Shown: one piece after another, positions 8,959-18,539 of the stretch
Layout of the letters: each line of letters starts with the position of its first letter
Position numbering within the stretch: position 1 is the stretch's first letter
Origin: Pseudoalteromonas luteoviolacea
GTDB taxonomy: Bacteria > Pseudomonadota > Gammaproteobacteria > Enterobacterales > Alteromonadaceae
Assembly (NCBI RefSeq): GCF_001696455.1
Contig: NZ_MAUJ01000001.1
Coordinates: forward strand, 682,001-746,000
DNA length: 64,000 bases
Reading direction: 5' to 3'
Translations under genes and position numbers: made by a program
The notes under the pieces: generated by a model
What the model was told of the DNA's origin: nothing
Database searches by the model: none
The model's input: the letters and a program-made list of their open reading frames with translations, nothing else

Positions 8959-9420
8959 ATGTTTCAAGATCCTAGAACACCAATGGTTGGGTATCGTTTT
9001 CTTGTCAGTATTGTTACAGCCGGCATACCTAACCCCGTTGATATTCTTTTTAAAGATGTCAGTGGACTGAAAATGGCTAGGAGCATCGAATATACCAACA
9101 ATCGTGTAAGTGTTGCGAATGCAAAGCAGGCCAGAGCCTTAACTCTAAAAAGAGGGGTTTTCCAAGGTGGCAGCTTATTGATGCTACAAAACTTGGTATT
9201 TGGCGATGCTTGGAGTACCTATTTGGTTAAGAACGATATCTTAGTCACGATATTAGACGATAACTTTTTGCCTGCTCAAGCATGGCTCGTTCAAAATGCA
9301 TTTTTGGAAAGTTGGGAGTGGGAAGGTGTTGATGCCAGCCGAAATGACGTTTTAATTGAGTCACTTAGCTTTAGCTATCGGGACCTCATTGCGGTGCCAA
9401 TTCCAGGCTTACCTTCATAA
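8959..9420 (+). CDS. Inner tube protein 2 (baseplate-proximal tube initiator, Afp5-like)
   Basis: A 153-residue paralogue of the tube protein: YRFLVSI near the start, FKDVSGLKMARSIEY, LTLKRGVFQGGSLLML, and the C-terminal AWLVQNAFLESWEWEGVDAS. In Afp/PVC systems a second tube-like protein caps the main tube at the baseplate; by position this is that protein. It lies 48 bases after tube 1. Confidence 0.9.
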   Translation: MFQDPRTPMVGYRFLVSIVTAGIPNPVDILFKDVSGLKMARSIEYTNNRVSVANAKQARALTLKRGVFQGGSLLMLQNLVFGDAWSTYLVKNDILVTILDDNFLPAQAWLVQNAFLESWEWEGVDASRNDVLIESLSFSYRDLIAVPIPGLPS

Positions 9421-9437
9421 CAAGGAGTAAGCAACAT

Positions 9438-9671
9438 ATGGAAATAAAGTGTAATCAAGTGCATGTCAAAGCACGTATTCGAGCGGACCAACCAAGTGAT
9501 GCGACCGCTGACAATACAAACGGCTCTTCTCAACAGATACCTGCAATCGAAAAACACAGTAACGCGCTAGGCCGTTATGAAGTTCAGGAGTTGCTTTGTC
9601 AATTGGAAGCCGATTTAAAGCGCCATATTGAATTTAGGTTTGCAAAGTTTGGTAAAGAAAAAAGGCCCTGA
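9438..9671 (+). CDS. Small DUF5908-like protein of injection-system loci
   Basis: A 77-residue protein with a good ribosome-binding site (AAGGAG, start 9438). It opens with MEIKCNQVHVKARIRAD, has a low-complexity middle, and ends in a charged amphipathic helix (VQELLCQLEADLKRHIEFRF). This layout, a short beta-strand N-terminus plus a C-terminal helix, together with its place between tube and baseplate genes, matches the DUF5908 family often seen in extracellular contractile systems. Its role there is not well defined. It is 2 bases upstream of the next gene, so co-translated. Confidence 0.6.
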   Translation: MEIKCNQVHVKARIRADQPSDATADNTNGSSQQIPAIEKHSNALGRYEVQELLCQLEADLKRHIEFRFAKFGKEKRP

Positions 9672-9673
9672 CT

Positions 9674-10411
9674 ATGAATAAATCAAGCGGTATTAACGCA
9701 AGTGGTTTGCCACTTTGCAAAGTGACATTCTATAAAAAAATTGAACGAGGCGATGGTAACAAGTTAGGTGAACTCACGTTGCCTTATGACCCAAAATCTT
9801 TAAACGTGACGCATCAGAATCATTTGGTAGAGTCAAAGATCATTGGCTCAGAAAGTGGGTCTGCGCGTTATCAGAAGTCACCAACCTCGATTCTGACTAT
9901 TAAATTCCTATTGGACGATACCATCATTGAAACGCCCGGTCAGCTCGCGATGGGAGAGAGTGGAGAGACAGAGACCGAAGACAGCATTCAACAATTGTTG
10001 AAGTACGGTCTTGCAGTACAAGGTGAAACTCATTTGCCCGCTTTTGTGACCATCATGCCTTTGAACATGGTGTTAAATCACGGTGCTGATGGGGGTTTTC
10101 ACGGTATGCTCAATGACATCAATGTGATCAGTGAACTGGTCAATGGTAAAGGCAACCGTGTCAAAGCGCAGGTTGTTTGTAATGTATCAGAGTGTCTGTC
10201 GAACAAAGAAATTAAACTTAGAACCGGAAAAAGCTCACCAGATTTAACCCATGTACTCCAACATAAAGCTGGAGATAGTGTGATAGCCCAAGTGACTTCA
10301 ATTTACGGTGAACCTGACTACGTACATCAGGTGGCAAGTGTGAATAAATTGGCTTCAATTCGCAGCGCTGACGTGGGAGCTGAAATTATTTACCCGCCTT
10401 TGGAGCGCTGA
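9674..10411 (+). CDS. Baseplate/tube adaptor with C-terminal LysM-like domain (Afp7-like)
   Basis: The 245-residue protein starts with a region typical of tube-baseplate adaptors: LCKVTFYKKI, LTLPYDPKSLNVTHQN, and SPTSILTIKFLLDDTI. Its last ~50 residues (KAGDSVIAQVTSIYGEPDYV, VASVNKLASI, IIYPPLER) resemble a LysM domain (GD.L..IA..YG.P......N......G..I..P). Afp7/PVC7 and phage gp53-type proteins have the same organisation and bind the spike and the first tube ring. It overlaps in operon structure with the spike gene (1-base gap). Confidence 0.85.
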   Translation: MNKSSGINASGLPLCKVTFYKKIERGDGNKLGELTLPYDPKSLNVTHQNHLVESKIIGSESGSARYQKSPTSILTIKFLLDDTIIETPGQLAMGESGETETEDSIQQLLKYGLAVQGETHLPAFVTIMPLNMVLNHGADGGFHGMLNDINVISELVNGKGNRVKAQVVCNVSECLSNKEIKLRTGKSSPDLTHVLQHKAGDSVIAQVTSIYGEPDYVHQVASVNKLASIRSADVGAEIIYPPLER

Positions 10412-10412
10412 T

Positions 10413-12002
10413 ATGGATATACGTTACACCATTTTAGTCGACGGCAGTGAAAAAAAACTGGAAGTGGGTGTCAAAGAGATAGTCGCTCGCCGAGGGGTGA
10501 ATCAGATCCCTGAGCTATCGATTATTTTCGCTGATGGTGATATGGCAGAAGAAACTTTCTCGCTGTCTCTGTCAAAAGACTTTCCACCGGGCAAGTCAAT
10601 AGAGGTGAAAGCAGGCTTTGGTGATGCGGCGCAAATAACCGTTTTTTCTGGTGTGATCACTGGCGGTAAAATTGGCTATTGTTGCGAGCCATTTGTAGAA
10701 GTTGAAGCCAAAGGGGAGGCAAATAAGCTTTGTCAATCGAGGATCAGCAAACTATACAAACCAGACTCCACAGACACAGATATTCTAAATGATTTGTTGA
10801 CGCCGTGTGCAGGAAAAAAGACGGTCGCAGACAGTAAAATCAAACATTATCAATACCTCATGGTTGAGAAAAAGCCATGGGAAGTACTAATGAATCGAAT
10901 CTTGACCAATGGCTTTGTTTTTTACGAAGAAGAAGGCGGAATTAACATTGTCGATTTGACTAAGCATACACCAAGTGCCACAGAGTTTAATGTCGCCATG
11001 GACGGGTGTACTGAGTTTGAGCTCTGTATAGATAACAGCTCCTATGCGAAAAAAGTCGATCACAGTGCATGGGATATTAAAACTCAAGCGATGCTTGTCG
11101 AAAACCATGACTCAGGTGAAAAAAAGGACGGTGCGACCGCTGACATTGTTATCAAGTCTCAAGCGCCAATAGACAAAGTGGAGTTGGCGGCAAAAGCCAA
11201 AGCTGAGCAAACCTATCGCCTCTGGGATACTCAACAAGGTCGTATTCAAGTAGATATGTCAGTAGCTGAGTCATTGCATAACGTTAAGTTGTTAGAAGCC
11301 ATCACCGTATCAGGTGCTGGTGAGAGCAATAAAGCGGATTATATGATCAGCGAGATCCATCATCACCTTTCTAATCAGGGATGGTTTTGTGAGTTCACTT
11401 TGGGCTTGTCCTTGGTCAATAGTGGTTGGTCGCAGTGGGAAACTTTGGAGCCAACCCCAGTTGTGGTAGGTAAAGTCGCAGAGTTTAAAGATGATAAAGA
11501 AAAACTGCATCGGATCCCACTCACTTTACATAGCCTGACGACAGAACCTATTTGGGCTCGGCTACTAACACCTTACGTGGGGGTAGAAGAAGGGCTGTTT
11601 TTACCGCCAGATCAAGATACTGAAGTGATAGTGGACTTCATCGGTGGTGATGCAAGATTTCCGGTCATTGTGGGGGCTGTTCACAACCCCGTTGCTAAGC
11701 CCCCTCTGGGTGGATATAAAAAAGAATATGATGTCCGAGGGTTAGTATTTAAAGAGCAGGCCATGGGTTTGAAATTTACCTTTAAAAAACCACACATCAT
11801 CATGGAAGGCAGTAAGGACCACTCTATTTCACTGGGTGAAAGCTCAGGTTATAGCTTATCGCAAAAAGACAAAGCGGGCATGACGGCAAAGACTGATGTC
11901 GTGATCAAAACCCCGGATGATAGTCAAATCAAGATGGATAAATCCATCACCATCGAAAGTAAAAAAGTCGCAGTCGTGACAGACAAAATGGAAATAGGAT
12001 AA
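10413..12002 (+). CDS. VgrG/gp5-gp27-like central spike protein (Afp8-like)
   Basis: The 529-residue protein combines a phage late-control D (gp27-like) region (about residues 1-350; LYKPDSTDTDILNDLL, PWEVLMNRILTNGFVFYEE, ADYMISEIHHHLS), a gp5-type OB-fold (about 355-440; WARLLTPYVG, GLFLPPDQDTEVIVDFIGGDA, VIVGAVHNP), and a C-terminal repetitive beta segment with SISLGESS and IKMDKSITIESKK that would form the needle. It is the piercing spike at the baseplate centre. No fused effector domain is present. Confidence 0.92.
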   Translation: MDIRYTILVDGSEKKLEVGVKEIVARRGVNQIPELSIIFADGDMAEETFSLSLSKDFPPGKSIEVKAGFGDAAQITVFSGVITGGKIGYCCEPFVEVEAKGEANKLCQSRISKLYKPDSTDTDILNDLLTPCAGKKTVADSKIKHYQYLMVEKKPWEVLMNRILTNGFVFYEEEGGINIVDLTKHTPSATEFNVAMDGCTEFELCIDNSSYAKKVDHSAWDIKTQAMLVENHDSGEKKDGATADIVIKSQAPIDKVELAAKAKAEQTYRLWDTQQGRIQVDMSVAESLHNVKLLEAITVSGAGESNKADYMISEIHHHLSNQGWFCEFTLGLSLVNSGWSQWETLEPTPVVVGKVAEFKDDKEKLHRIPLTLHSLTTEPIWARLLTPYVGVEEGLFLPPDQDTEVIVDFIGGDARFPVIVGAVHNPVAKPPLGGYKKEYDVRGLVFKEQAMGLKFTFKKPHIIMEGSKDHSISLGESSGYSLSQKDKAGMTAKTDVVIKTPDDSQIKMDKSITIESKKVAVVTDKMEIG

Positions 12003-12015
12003 AGAGGGTTTATAT

Positions 12016-12417
12016 ATGGACCAATCATTTCTTGGACGAGGGTGGGGTTTTCCACCGCAATTTGCCAGCCCAGATGCTGGGCCTGAAATGGCCGAAGGAG
12101 AAGAGCTTGTGAAGCAGGCGATCTCTACTGCTTTAAATACGCTAAAAGGTGAGCGACCATTTTGGTCTGAACTTGGTTCTGGGTTATCAAACTTTGTGTT
12201 TGAGGATGCCAGTGAAGCCGCGCTTGTTACCTTAAAGCAAGAAATTTCAGCGGTGCTGCTTAATCACGAGCCTAGAATTATATTAGAAGACATTTCGTTT
12301 GATCCACAAGAGCTCTACGATGGAGTATTACTCATTGAGTTGACCTATTTGATCCGCAAGACGAATAGCCGCAGCAATATGGTATTTCCATTTTATCTAT
12401 CTGAACAGTCTGTCTAA
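12016..12417 (+). CDS. gp25-like baseplate wedge protein (Afp9-like)
   Basis: The 133-residue protein has the lysozyme-like gp25/GPW fold of contractile baseplates. Signatures include FLGRGWGFPPQF at the start, LVKQAISTALNTLKGERPFWSELGSGLSNFVFED (conserved GER..ePefGs.l..f.F pattern in slightly altered form), and LEDISFDPQELYDGVLLIELTYLIRKTNS near the end. It links the baseplate to the sheath. It is 13 bases after the spike gene. Confidence 0.9.
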   Translation: MDQSFLGRGWGFPPQFASPDAGPEMAEGEELVKQAISTALNTLKGERPFWSELGSGLSNFVFEDASEAALVTLKQEISAVLLNHEPRIILEDISFDPQELYDGVLLIELTYLIRKTNSRSNMVFPFYLSEQSV

Positions 12418-12577
12418 CTGCTTTTGCTCGTGGTCCTCCCACACTGAGCAATACCTTTACTTTTTTATCTTTTGCATTGTTGCAATCTGCACGAACGCCG
12501 TAATACATAGCAGCCAACTTTTGTTGGTACGTGTGGTTACGTTTATGTGTTCGTTTTCGAATTTATAAGGTAATCAC

Positions 12578-15500
12578 ATGACTTCTAAGTCTCGTAGTCT
12601 TTCACACATTACCCATTATCAAACAGGGTTGAGCCAAACTGGGCGCATCATACCCGAGCTCTCAAGTGGGTTTTACGAAATAGAGCCACGCTCGATTGAG
12701 CAATGGCTAAGCTACCTTGCTAAGGTGGCCGAACAAACAAACTTCATTGGTACAGATACTTGGCGTCCAGTACAAACATGGTACAAAATTCTACCTGATG
12801 CAGAAAAATTTGCCGACCTGAGTACATTTGTGTTAACTGGCAATGCTGATGAACTAACGGCCAAGATAGCAGAGCGTCCAGATTTAGCGCTGCTTCTGAC
12901 TTTTGTTGATTTACTGTCTCACACACAAAGTCAGTTTAATGAGTTTATTGAGCGTCACTTGAATCACTATTATCGCGATGTTCTGGGCTTTGAGCCCTTG
13001 GCAGCAGAGCCTGACGCCGCGCATATTTTGATTGCTTTAAATGAAGTCGACTCAATAACTTTGCAATCTGGAACTGAGTTCGATGGCGGCAAGGATGAAG
13101 AGGGTAACGACCTGACTTATCTCTCGACTGAGCCATGTGCCATTAATCGTGCCGTGGTTGATAATGTCACAACGGTAAACAAGCTTATCACCAGCTCAGG
13201 CCTAGACATTTGTCGCCATGTCCTCATTGACAGCGAGCAGGGCACTGAGTTGGAATCCAGTGCGATGACGTTTGGTGACGACAAAGTCATTGAGTCAGAT
13301 CCTGAAGTAGAAATTGGCTTCAAAGTAGCATCACAAGACCTGTTCCTATCTAGCGGAAAACGTATTATTTCAATGCGATTTTCCAGTGATGAGTTTGGGG
13401 AAAGCCCGCTGGATTTAACTGCTTGGTTAGAGAGCTTTGATGTATGGGTCAGTACCGAAGATGGCCCTATTCTATTATCAGCAGAGCAGCTAACGCTTAA
13501 TTCTGAAAACAGTGAAATTCACATCACAATTGATGAGCTGTTCGCGCCAATAGCACCAGTAAAAGATGGTTTTATTGGACGGGATAAAGTGTTGCCTTAT
13601 GTGGCGTTTGTGCTCAAGAAGTCTAAGTATCAAGGTCTTTACAGCATAGATTTAAACAAGCGTGAAAAATTATTAGCGTCTCTTACTTTAAACGAAGTGC
13701 AAGAAGTGCGACTTAATGTATTAGTCGTAGGTGCGAATGGCTTAATAGGAAATAATGGCATTGGCTTTTTAGATATGGCTAAACCATTTGAGCCTTTCGG
13801 GTTCGCACCTCAACTTGCCGAAAAGTTTGAATTTACGCACCCAGAGTTACTGTGCAAACGTATAACCAGAGCAAGCGTTGAGCTAAATTGGGTAGGGCGA
13901 CCGGATGATTTTGATGAGTACTACAAAACCTACCTAAACTACCAAAGCGTGATCGCTTCAGCTCAAGGTGCCAAGAAGTCTGAAGCAACACCTATATGGC
14001 CAGTCAACCAAGTTCAGATTTCTCAGTCGGATGAAACTTACGGTGACGCACACCACAAAATAACCGCAGACCTATTTTATAACGACGATCTTTGGGACAG
14101 CTCAGAGGTTCAAGTTTCACAGCAAAAAAACTTACCTAGTAATGAAAATAATATTGCCACAAATCGGCTCGCTTTCACCTTCGACGATGACAATGGTGCC
14201 CGGGACTATTTGACGCTACCCTTTAATCTGACGCAAGCGAAAGAGTGGCCTAAATGGTACACATTTGAACTGTCTAATCAGGACTTTGGACATCCATACC
14301 ATTTAAAAGTTGCTGAGTATTACGCATACCAAAACAGCATTAATTTAACCAAGTGGGACCCAACTGATGGGGACTTTATGCCTGTTCAGGTACCGGAACC
14401 TTATACCCCGTTACTTGATTCAATTAAACTCAACTATTACAGCCAAAGTATTTCTCGTGCCCAACGAGATGTTATTGGTAATTCAATTTGGATTGAGCAC
14501 ATATCGCCAATCGGCAGGCAATTACAGTTACTTGAAGATCAGAACAGTCTGCACCTGTTACCGCAAATTGACGATTTAGGCTATTTATACATTGCGCTAG
14601 GCTCGATGGTGACACCAGGTCAATGCAGCGTGCTATTTCAATTAGAAGCTGTTGATGGTTATAACTTTGTAGAGCAGCCGGACTTTAAATGGGAGTATTA
14701 CAATCAAGGGAAGTGGCATCACTTTAGCCGGGAAGACTCTCAGGGAACGGGTGGTGAAGGCCGTATTTTGCAAGACAACACCTATGACTTGTTAGACTCA
14801 GGGATCATCGTTTTTTCGTTACCTGAATTTGATCTAACCGATCAATTTAATCAAGACGGCAAAGTTTGGGTTCGCGCGGCCATTGATACTTCGATGCTTT
14901 CAAGTGATTACACCCATCCAATATACTCTAAGCTAAAGGGGGTTTACTCGCAGGCTGTAAAAGTCACTCTGGGTTCAACAGGACACCCTGAGTCTCACTA
15001 TTTGAAGCCTCTTCCCGCACAGAGTATTTCGAAGCTGGTAACAACAGATCCGCTCATATCCTCCGTCGAACAACCTTTTGATAGTTTCGGTGCACGTGTT
15101 AAAGAAGATGATAGCCGCATTAACTTGCGTGTGAGTGAACGCCTGAGACATAGAGATCGGTTACTAACAGGTTGGGACTTCGAACACCATACACTGCAAA
15201 CTTTTCCTGAATTGCATACGGTTCGGGCATATAAGACGAGTGACGGGGTGAACATGATGGTGATCCCACTCAACCATGATACTGAGTTGTTACAGCCCAA
15301 AGTACCTAGATATTTAATGCGTCAGATCCAGGACGAAGTTGAATTGCGTTCAGTACCTAATTTAGACATCACGGTTGTTGACCCAATTTATGTAGAAGTC
15401 CAACTAGAGATCATTATTCAAATCGATCCTCGTTTTGATATCCAAACAACGGTGATAGAGCTGAACGATTTAGTTGTTGATACGCTGACACCTTGGAATA

Positions 15501-15766
15501 AGAGCGATGAGAAACTATCTCATACCATCTATTTGGCGGATGTAGCGCAAGCCTTAGAAATGCACCAAGCGGTAAAAATGGTGCAAGTTATTCGTGGTAA
15601 ACGCCTAGATGACAACATTCGTCAATATGCACAGGTGTGCCCTCAGAGTATGGACGAAATTTTGGTGCCAAGCCGTAATCACAAGATATCACTGACTAAC
15701 GTGGCAGGCGATGTTTTTGAAGGCATCGGGAAGTGGAAAATTCAACATAACTTTGTGGTGCAGTAA
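12578..15766 (+). CDS. Baseplate J-like wedge protein (Afp11-like)
   Basis: A 1062-residue component of the baseplate wedge. The middle contains HLNHYYRDVLGFEP, the conserved opening of this family, and the C-terminal ~200 residues have the J-like signature: YLMRQIQDEVELRSVPNLDI, VVDPIYVEVQLEIIIQIDPRFD and LADVAQALEMHQAV. Length is in the range of Afp11/PVC11. A 160-base gap precedes it, and a clear Shine-Dalgarno (TAAGGTAATC) fixes ATG 12578. Confidence 0.9.
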   Translation: MTSKSRSLSHITHYQTGLSQTGRIIPELSSGFYEIEPRSIEQWLSYLAKVAEQTNFIGTDTWRPVQTWYKILPDAEKFADLSTFVLTGNADELTAKIAERPDLALLLTFVDLLSHTQSQFNEFIERHLNHYYRDVLGFEPLAAEPDAAHILIALNEVDSITLQSGTEFDGGKDEEGNDLTYLSTEPCAINRAVVDNVTTVNKLITSSGLDICRHVLIDSEQGTELESSAMTFGDDKVIESDPEVEIGFKVASQDLFLSSGKRIISMRFSSDEFGESPLDLTAWLESFDVWVSTEDGPILLSAEQLTLNSENSEIHITIDELFAPIAPVKDGFIGRDKVLPYVAFVLKKSKYQGLYSIDLNKREKLLASLTLNEVQEVRLNVLVVGANGLIGNNGIGFLDMAKPFEPFGFAPQLAEKFEFTHPELLCKRITRASVELNWVGRPDDFDEYYKTYLNYQSVIASAQGAKKSEATPIWPVNQVQISQSDETYGDAHHKITADLFYNDDLWDSSEVQVSQQKNLPSNENNIATNRLAFTFDDDNGARDYLTLPFNLTQAKEWPKWYTFELSNQDFGHPYHLKVAEYYAYQNSINLTKWDPTDGDFMPVQVPEPYTPLLDSIKLNYYSQSISRAQRDVIGNSIWIEHISPIGRQLQLLEDQNSLHLLPQIDDLGYLYIALGSMVTPGQCSVLFQLEAVDGYNFVEQPDFKWEYYNQGKWHHFSREDSQGTGGEGRILQDNTYDLLDSGIIVFSLPEFDLTDQFNQDGKVWVRAAIDTSMLSSDYTHPIYSKLKGVYSQAVKVTLGSTGHPESHYLKPLPAQSISKLVTTDPLISSVEQPFDSFGARVKEDDSRINLRVSERLRHRDRLLTGWDFEHHTLQTFPELHTVRAYKTSDGVNMMVIPLNHDTELLQPKVPRYLMRQIQDEVELRSVPNLDITVVDPIYVEVQLEIIIQIDPRFDIQTTVIELNDLVVDTLTPWNKSDEKLSHTIYLADVAQALEMHQAVKMVQVIRGKRLDDNIRQYAQVCPQSMDEILVPSRNHKISLTNVAGDVFEGIGKWKIQHNFVVQ

Positions 15767-15802
15767 GCACGCAACTGAATACAGTCTCTAAACACCCATA
15801 TA

Positions 15803-15824
15803 TGCGTTCACAGATATGAACGCA
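15803..15824. other. Intra-operon hairpin
   Basis: A perfect 8-bp inverted repeat TGCGTTCA/TGAACGCA with a CAGATA loop lies in the 100-base gap between the two baseplate genes. No T-run follows, so it is more likely an mRNA-stability or processing element than a terminator. The function is inferred from structure alone. Confidence 0.5.
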
Positions 15825-15866
15825 CTCCGTCTATTCAAATATTGACCAAATTCCCAGAGGAAAAAC

Positions 15867-18539
15867 ATGGAACCCAATGCACTGAAAATTGCTTCAGATG
15901 CTTCGTTGCATCCCGGGCAAGACCTAACTAGGTTACGCCAGCAAGGGATAGCGCAGCTGCAAAAGTTGGCACCTGAAACTTGGAGTGATCACAACGTTTT
16001 TGACCCTGGCATTACTTTGCTGGAAGTACTCGCCTATGTGCTATCTGATTTAAGTTACAAATTAAGTTACCCCGTGGCAGATCTGCTTGAGGTCGATCCA
16101 CAAAGTGATGGCGCACCAGATCAGTTTTTAACGTCTGACGCGGTCATGTTTAGCCACTGTGTCACTCTGGCTGACTATCGACGATTGTTTTTAGATATTC
16201 CGATTATTAAAAACTTAGACATTCAAACCAGCGATAAGACGAAAAACGGTGAAACTTGCTTTGATTTAATGGTGCAACTTTATAACTATGAACCAGAGCA
16301 AGTAGTACAGGTGCAAAACCGTATTCATCATGTGTTCTCTCAAGCGCGGTGTGTGACACACCAATTGGGTGATATCGCTTTTTATAACCCTGCTGATGTT
16401 AAGCTTGGCATGAAAATGGTGCTTGAAAACACAAATAGCATCGTTGACGCTTTGGTTGATATTTTGGCTAAAGTTGCATTAGAAATCTCCCCCACGGTCA
16501 AACGATACAGCGCAACAGAGTTGTTTAACATGGGGATGTATGTGCAGGATATTTATCAAGGGCCGCGGCTTAATAATGGTTACATTTTAGATAGCGACCT
16601 CGAAAATACGCCCATTAAAAAGTACTTATATAGCTCCGATATTCTTGATGTATTACGCCAACACCAAAACATCAAACAAATCGAGGAGTTTAGGTTTATT
16701 ACTGAAGGTGGTGCTCAACCTGGTTATGAATATTGGCAAGTTGAAGTTGCTGAGTTAGATCCTACCAAGAACAACTTGGCGCCACAGCTCGGATTCTCAA
16801 GTGACGCTTTCTTTGAAGGACTGTCGTTAGTCATTGAAGGTCAAGACTATCATTTGAGTGAGCAAGAAATCGCGCAAATAAAGTTGGGCATCGCTGCGAA
16901 GTTGAGTGAAGAATCGGGGGGTCTAGAACAGAGCTTTGCACAAAGCGAAGGGCAATATGTACATTTGAGCCGCTATGACTCATTGCAGCATGAGCTACCT
17001 AAGACCTATGCGGTTACTGAGCAAATGCTCAACCGTGAAATAGACTCCGCACAAAAAGCGCAATTATTACAATTTAAGGGTTATCTGCATCTTTTTGACC
17101 AGCTGCTAGCGGATCAGCATAAACAAATCGATATATTGCCGCATGTGCTGGCCTTACCTCAACAGCAAAGCTTTGAATTCTTAGGCATGGTCTTAGACTG
17201 TATGTTAGCCAGTGAAGCCATTTCTGAGTCGGTGCTGCACAAGTTTTGGCAACGCGCAATTTCATTGCCACATACACAGTTGAGTCAAGCAGTTACGGGC
17301 ATAAGTGGGGTTAACCACCTGATTAGGGTCGCCATGCCTAGCTATCTCGAGCAAGGTTTACAACAGCAATTAGAAATAGATTTTTCAATTGCGCAGCTAA
17401 CTCGGTTAAATGACAGCGCGGCACACCTTTTAGCTCGGTTTGCAATTAAACTGCCCAATGCCAATCTGTTGAAATATCGCGAAGCATTTAGCTTTTACAT
17501 GAGTGCACTCTCTGGGTGCGAATTGGACCCAAGTCATGAAGAAGATTTATTAACGCGTTTAGTATTGCTACGCCAGTATATTGATAAATGTCGACTACTC
17601 AATGAAATTGGCACACTAGGTCACAATCGTTGCCGCGGCTTTAACTATTTATCTAAAAGTCCAAAAACCGCACACTTGTCCAGTCTAAGCCAACTTGTTA
17701 TGCGCAACTTAGGCTTTTCTCACCAAGGGCAAATGCCACTCGCAACACACAACCGAGAAAGCTTCTACTTGCTAGAGGGAGATCTCATTAGCGAGCAACA
17801 AAGTGAAACCTTGTTTTTTGTGCTGCCTAATTGGACAACGCGACTGAACAATGAAAATTTCCAGCGCCTAGTCGAGAGCCAAATTGTGCAACACGTCCCA
17901 TTGCATATGACAGTGCGTTGTGTATGGCTGCAACGTGAACAAATGAGTTTGTTTGAGCGGCTTTACTACGGTTGGTTAAACTTCTACGGGCAGGCACAAA
18001 GAGAGCGGTTTTGCGAAGGGCAAGCGCACATCGCTAACGTCGCGACAGACATTGGTGAATTGTTGGAATTGATACTGTTGGACAGTGGCAGAGTTATCGA
18101 GCTGATTATCGAGTATGTTCTGGCCAAGCCGCAAGGCGGCGAAGTACTCGAAACATACCTGCTGCAAATACTACAAGGTTATGCATCGGCAGAGTTACCC
18201 GATGATTTAGAACTAAATGGCGATTCGTATCAAGCCATTATGGATCAGATCACAGAGGTTATCTCGACGCATTCCGAACTGTATCCGCAAGGCTTCAATG
18301 CACAGCAAGTGATCTACCTTGCAACGCAATTGTGTATCGACCATATCTGTACGCCGAATGCATTTACACAACCAAATAGCAACACGCGATTCACCGTAGG
18401 CTATTCGCCGTTGGCTTACCTCAAGCCTATTTTGCCGGTGTCTTTTTCTCAAATTAACTCAAATACAGCGGTAGTTTCGAAATTCATCGTCGCTACTAGC
18501 GTGCCAAATCGAATAGATCCTGAAGGAAACGAAGAATGA
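15867..18539 (+). CDS. Large baseplate protein (Afp12-like)
   Basis: An 890-residue protein with the family opening QGIAQLQKLAPETWSDHNVFDPGITLLEVLAYVLSDLSYKL in degenerate form: the D.n..DPG.TLLE.lAy.l.dl.Y pattern of baseplate-assembly proteins. Further along are YGWLNFYGQAQRE and a C-terminal region predicted helical. In Afp/PVC this protein binds gp25 and the J-like protein to form the baseplate wedges and the fibre attachment site. Its stop overlaps the fibre start by 4 bases (ATGA), so they are translationally coupled. Confidence 0.85.
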   Translation: MEPNALKIASDASLHPGQDLTRLRQQGIAQLQKLAPETWSDHNVFDPGITLLEVLAYVLSDLSYKLSYPVADLLEVDPQSDGAPDQFLTSDAVMFSHCVTLADYRRLFLDIPIIKNLDIQTSDKTKNGETCFDLMVQLYNYEPEQVVQVQNRIHHVFSQARCVTHQLGDIAFYNPADVKLGMKMVLENTNSIVDALVDILAKVALEISPTVKRYSATELFNMGMYVQDIYQGPRLNNGYILDSDLENTPIKKYLYSSDILDVLRQHQNIKQIEEFRFITEGGAQPGYEYWQVEVAELDPTKNNLAPQLGFSSDAFFEGLSLVIEGQDYHLSEQEIAQIKLGIAAKLSEESGGLEQSFAQSEGQYVHLSRYDSLQHELPKTYAVTEQMLNREIDSAQKAQLLQFKGYLHLFDQLLADQHKQIDILPHVLALPQQQSFEFLGMVLDCMLASEAISESVLHKFWQRAISLPHTQLSQAVTGISGVNHLIRVAMPSYLEQGLQQQLEIDFSIAQLTRLNDSAAHLLARFAIKLPNANLLKYREAFSFYMSALSGCELDPSHEEDLLTRLVLLRQYIDKCRLLNEIGTLGHNRCRGFNYLSKSPKTAHLSSLSQLVMRNLGFSHQGQMPLATHNRESFYLLEGDLISEQQSETLFFVLPNWTTRLNNENFQRLVESQIVQHVPLHMTVRCVWLQREQMSLFERLYYGWLNFYGQAQRERFCEGQAHIANVATDIGELLELILLDSGRVIELIIEYVLAKPQGGEVLETYLLQILQGYASAELPDDLELNGDSYQAIMDQITEVISTHSELYPQGFNAQQVIYLATQLCIDHICTPNAFTQPNSNTRFTVGYSPLAYLKPILPVSFSQINSNTAVVSKFIVATSVPNRIDPEGNEE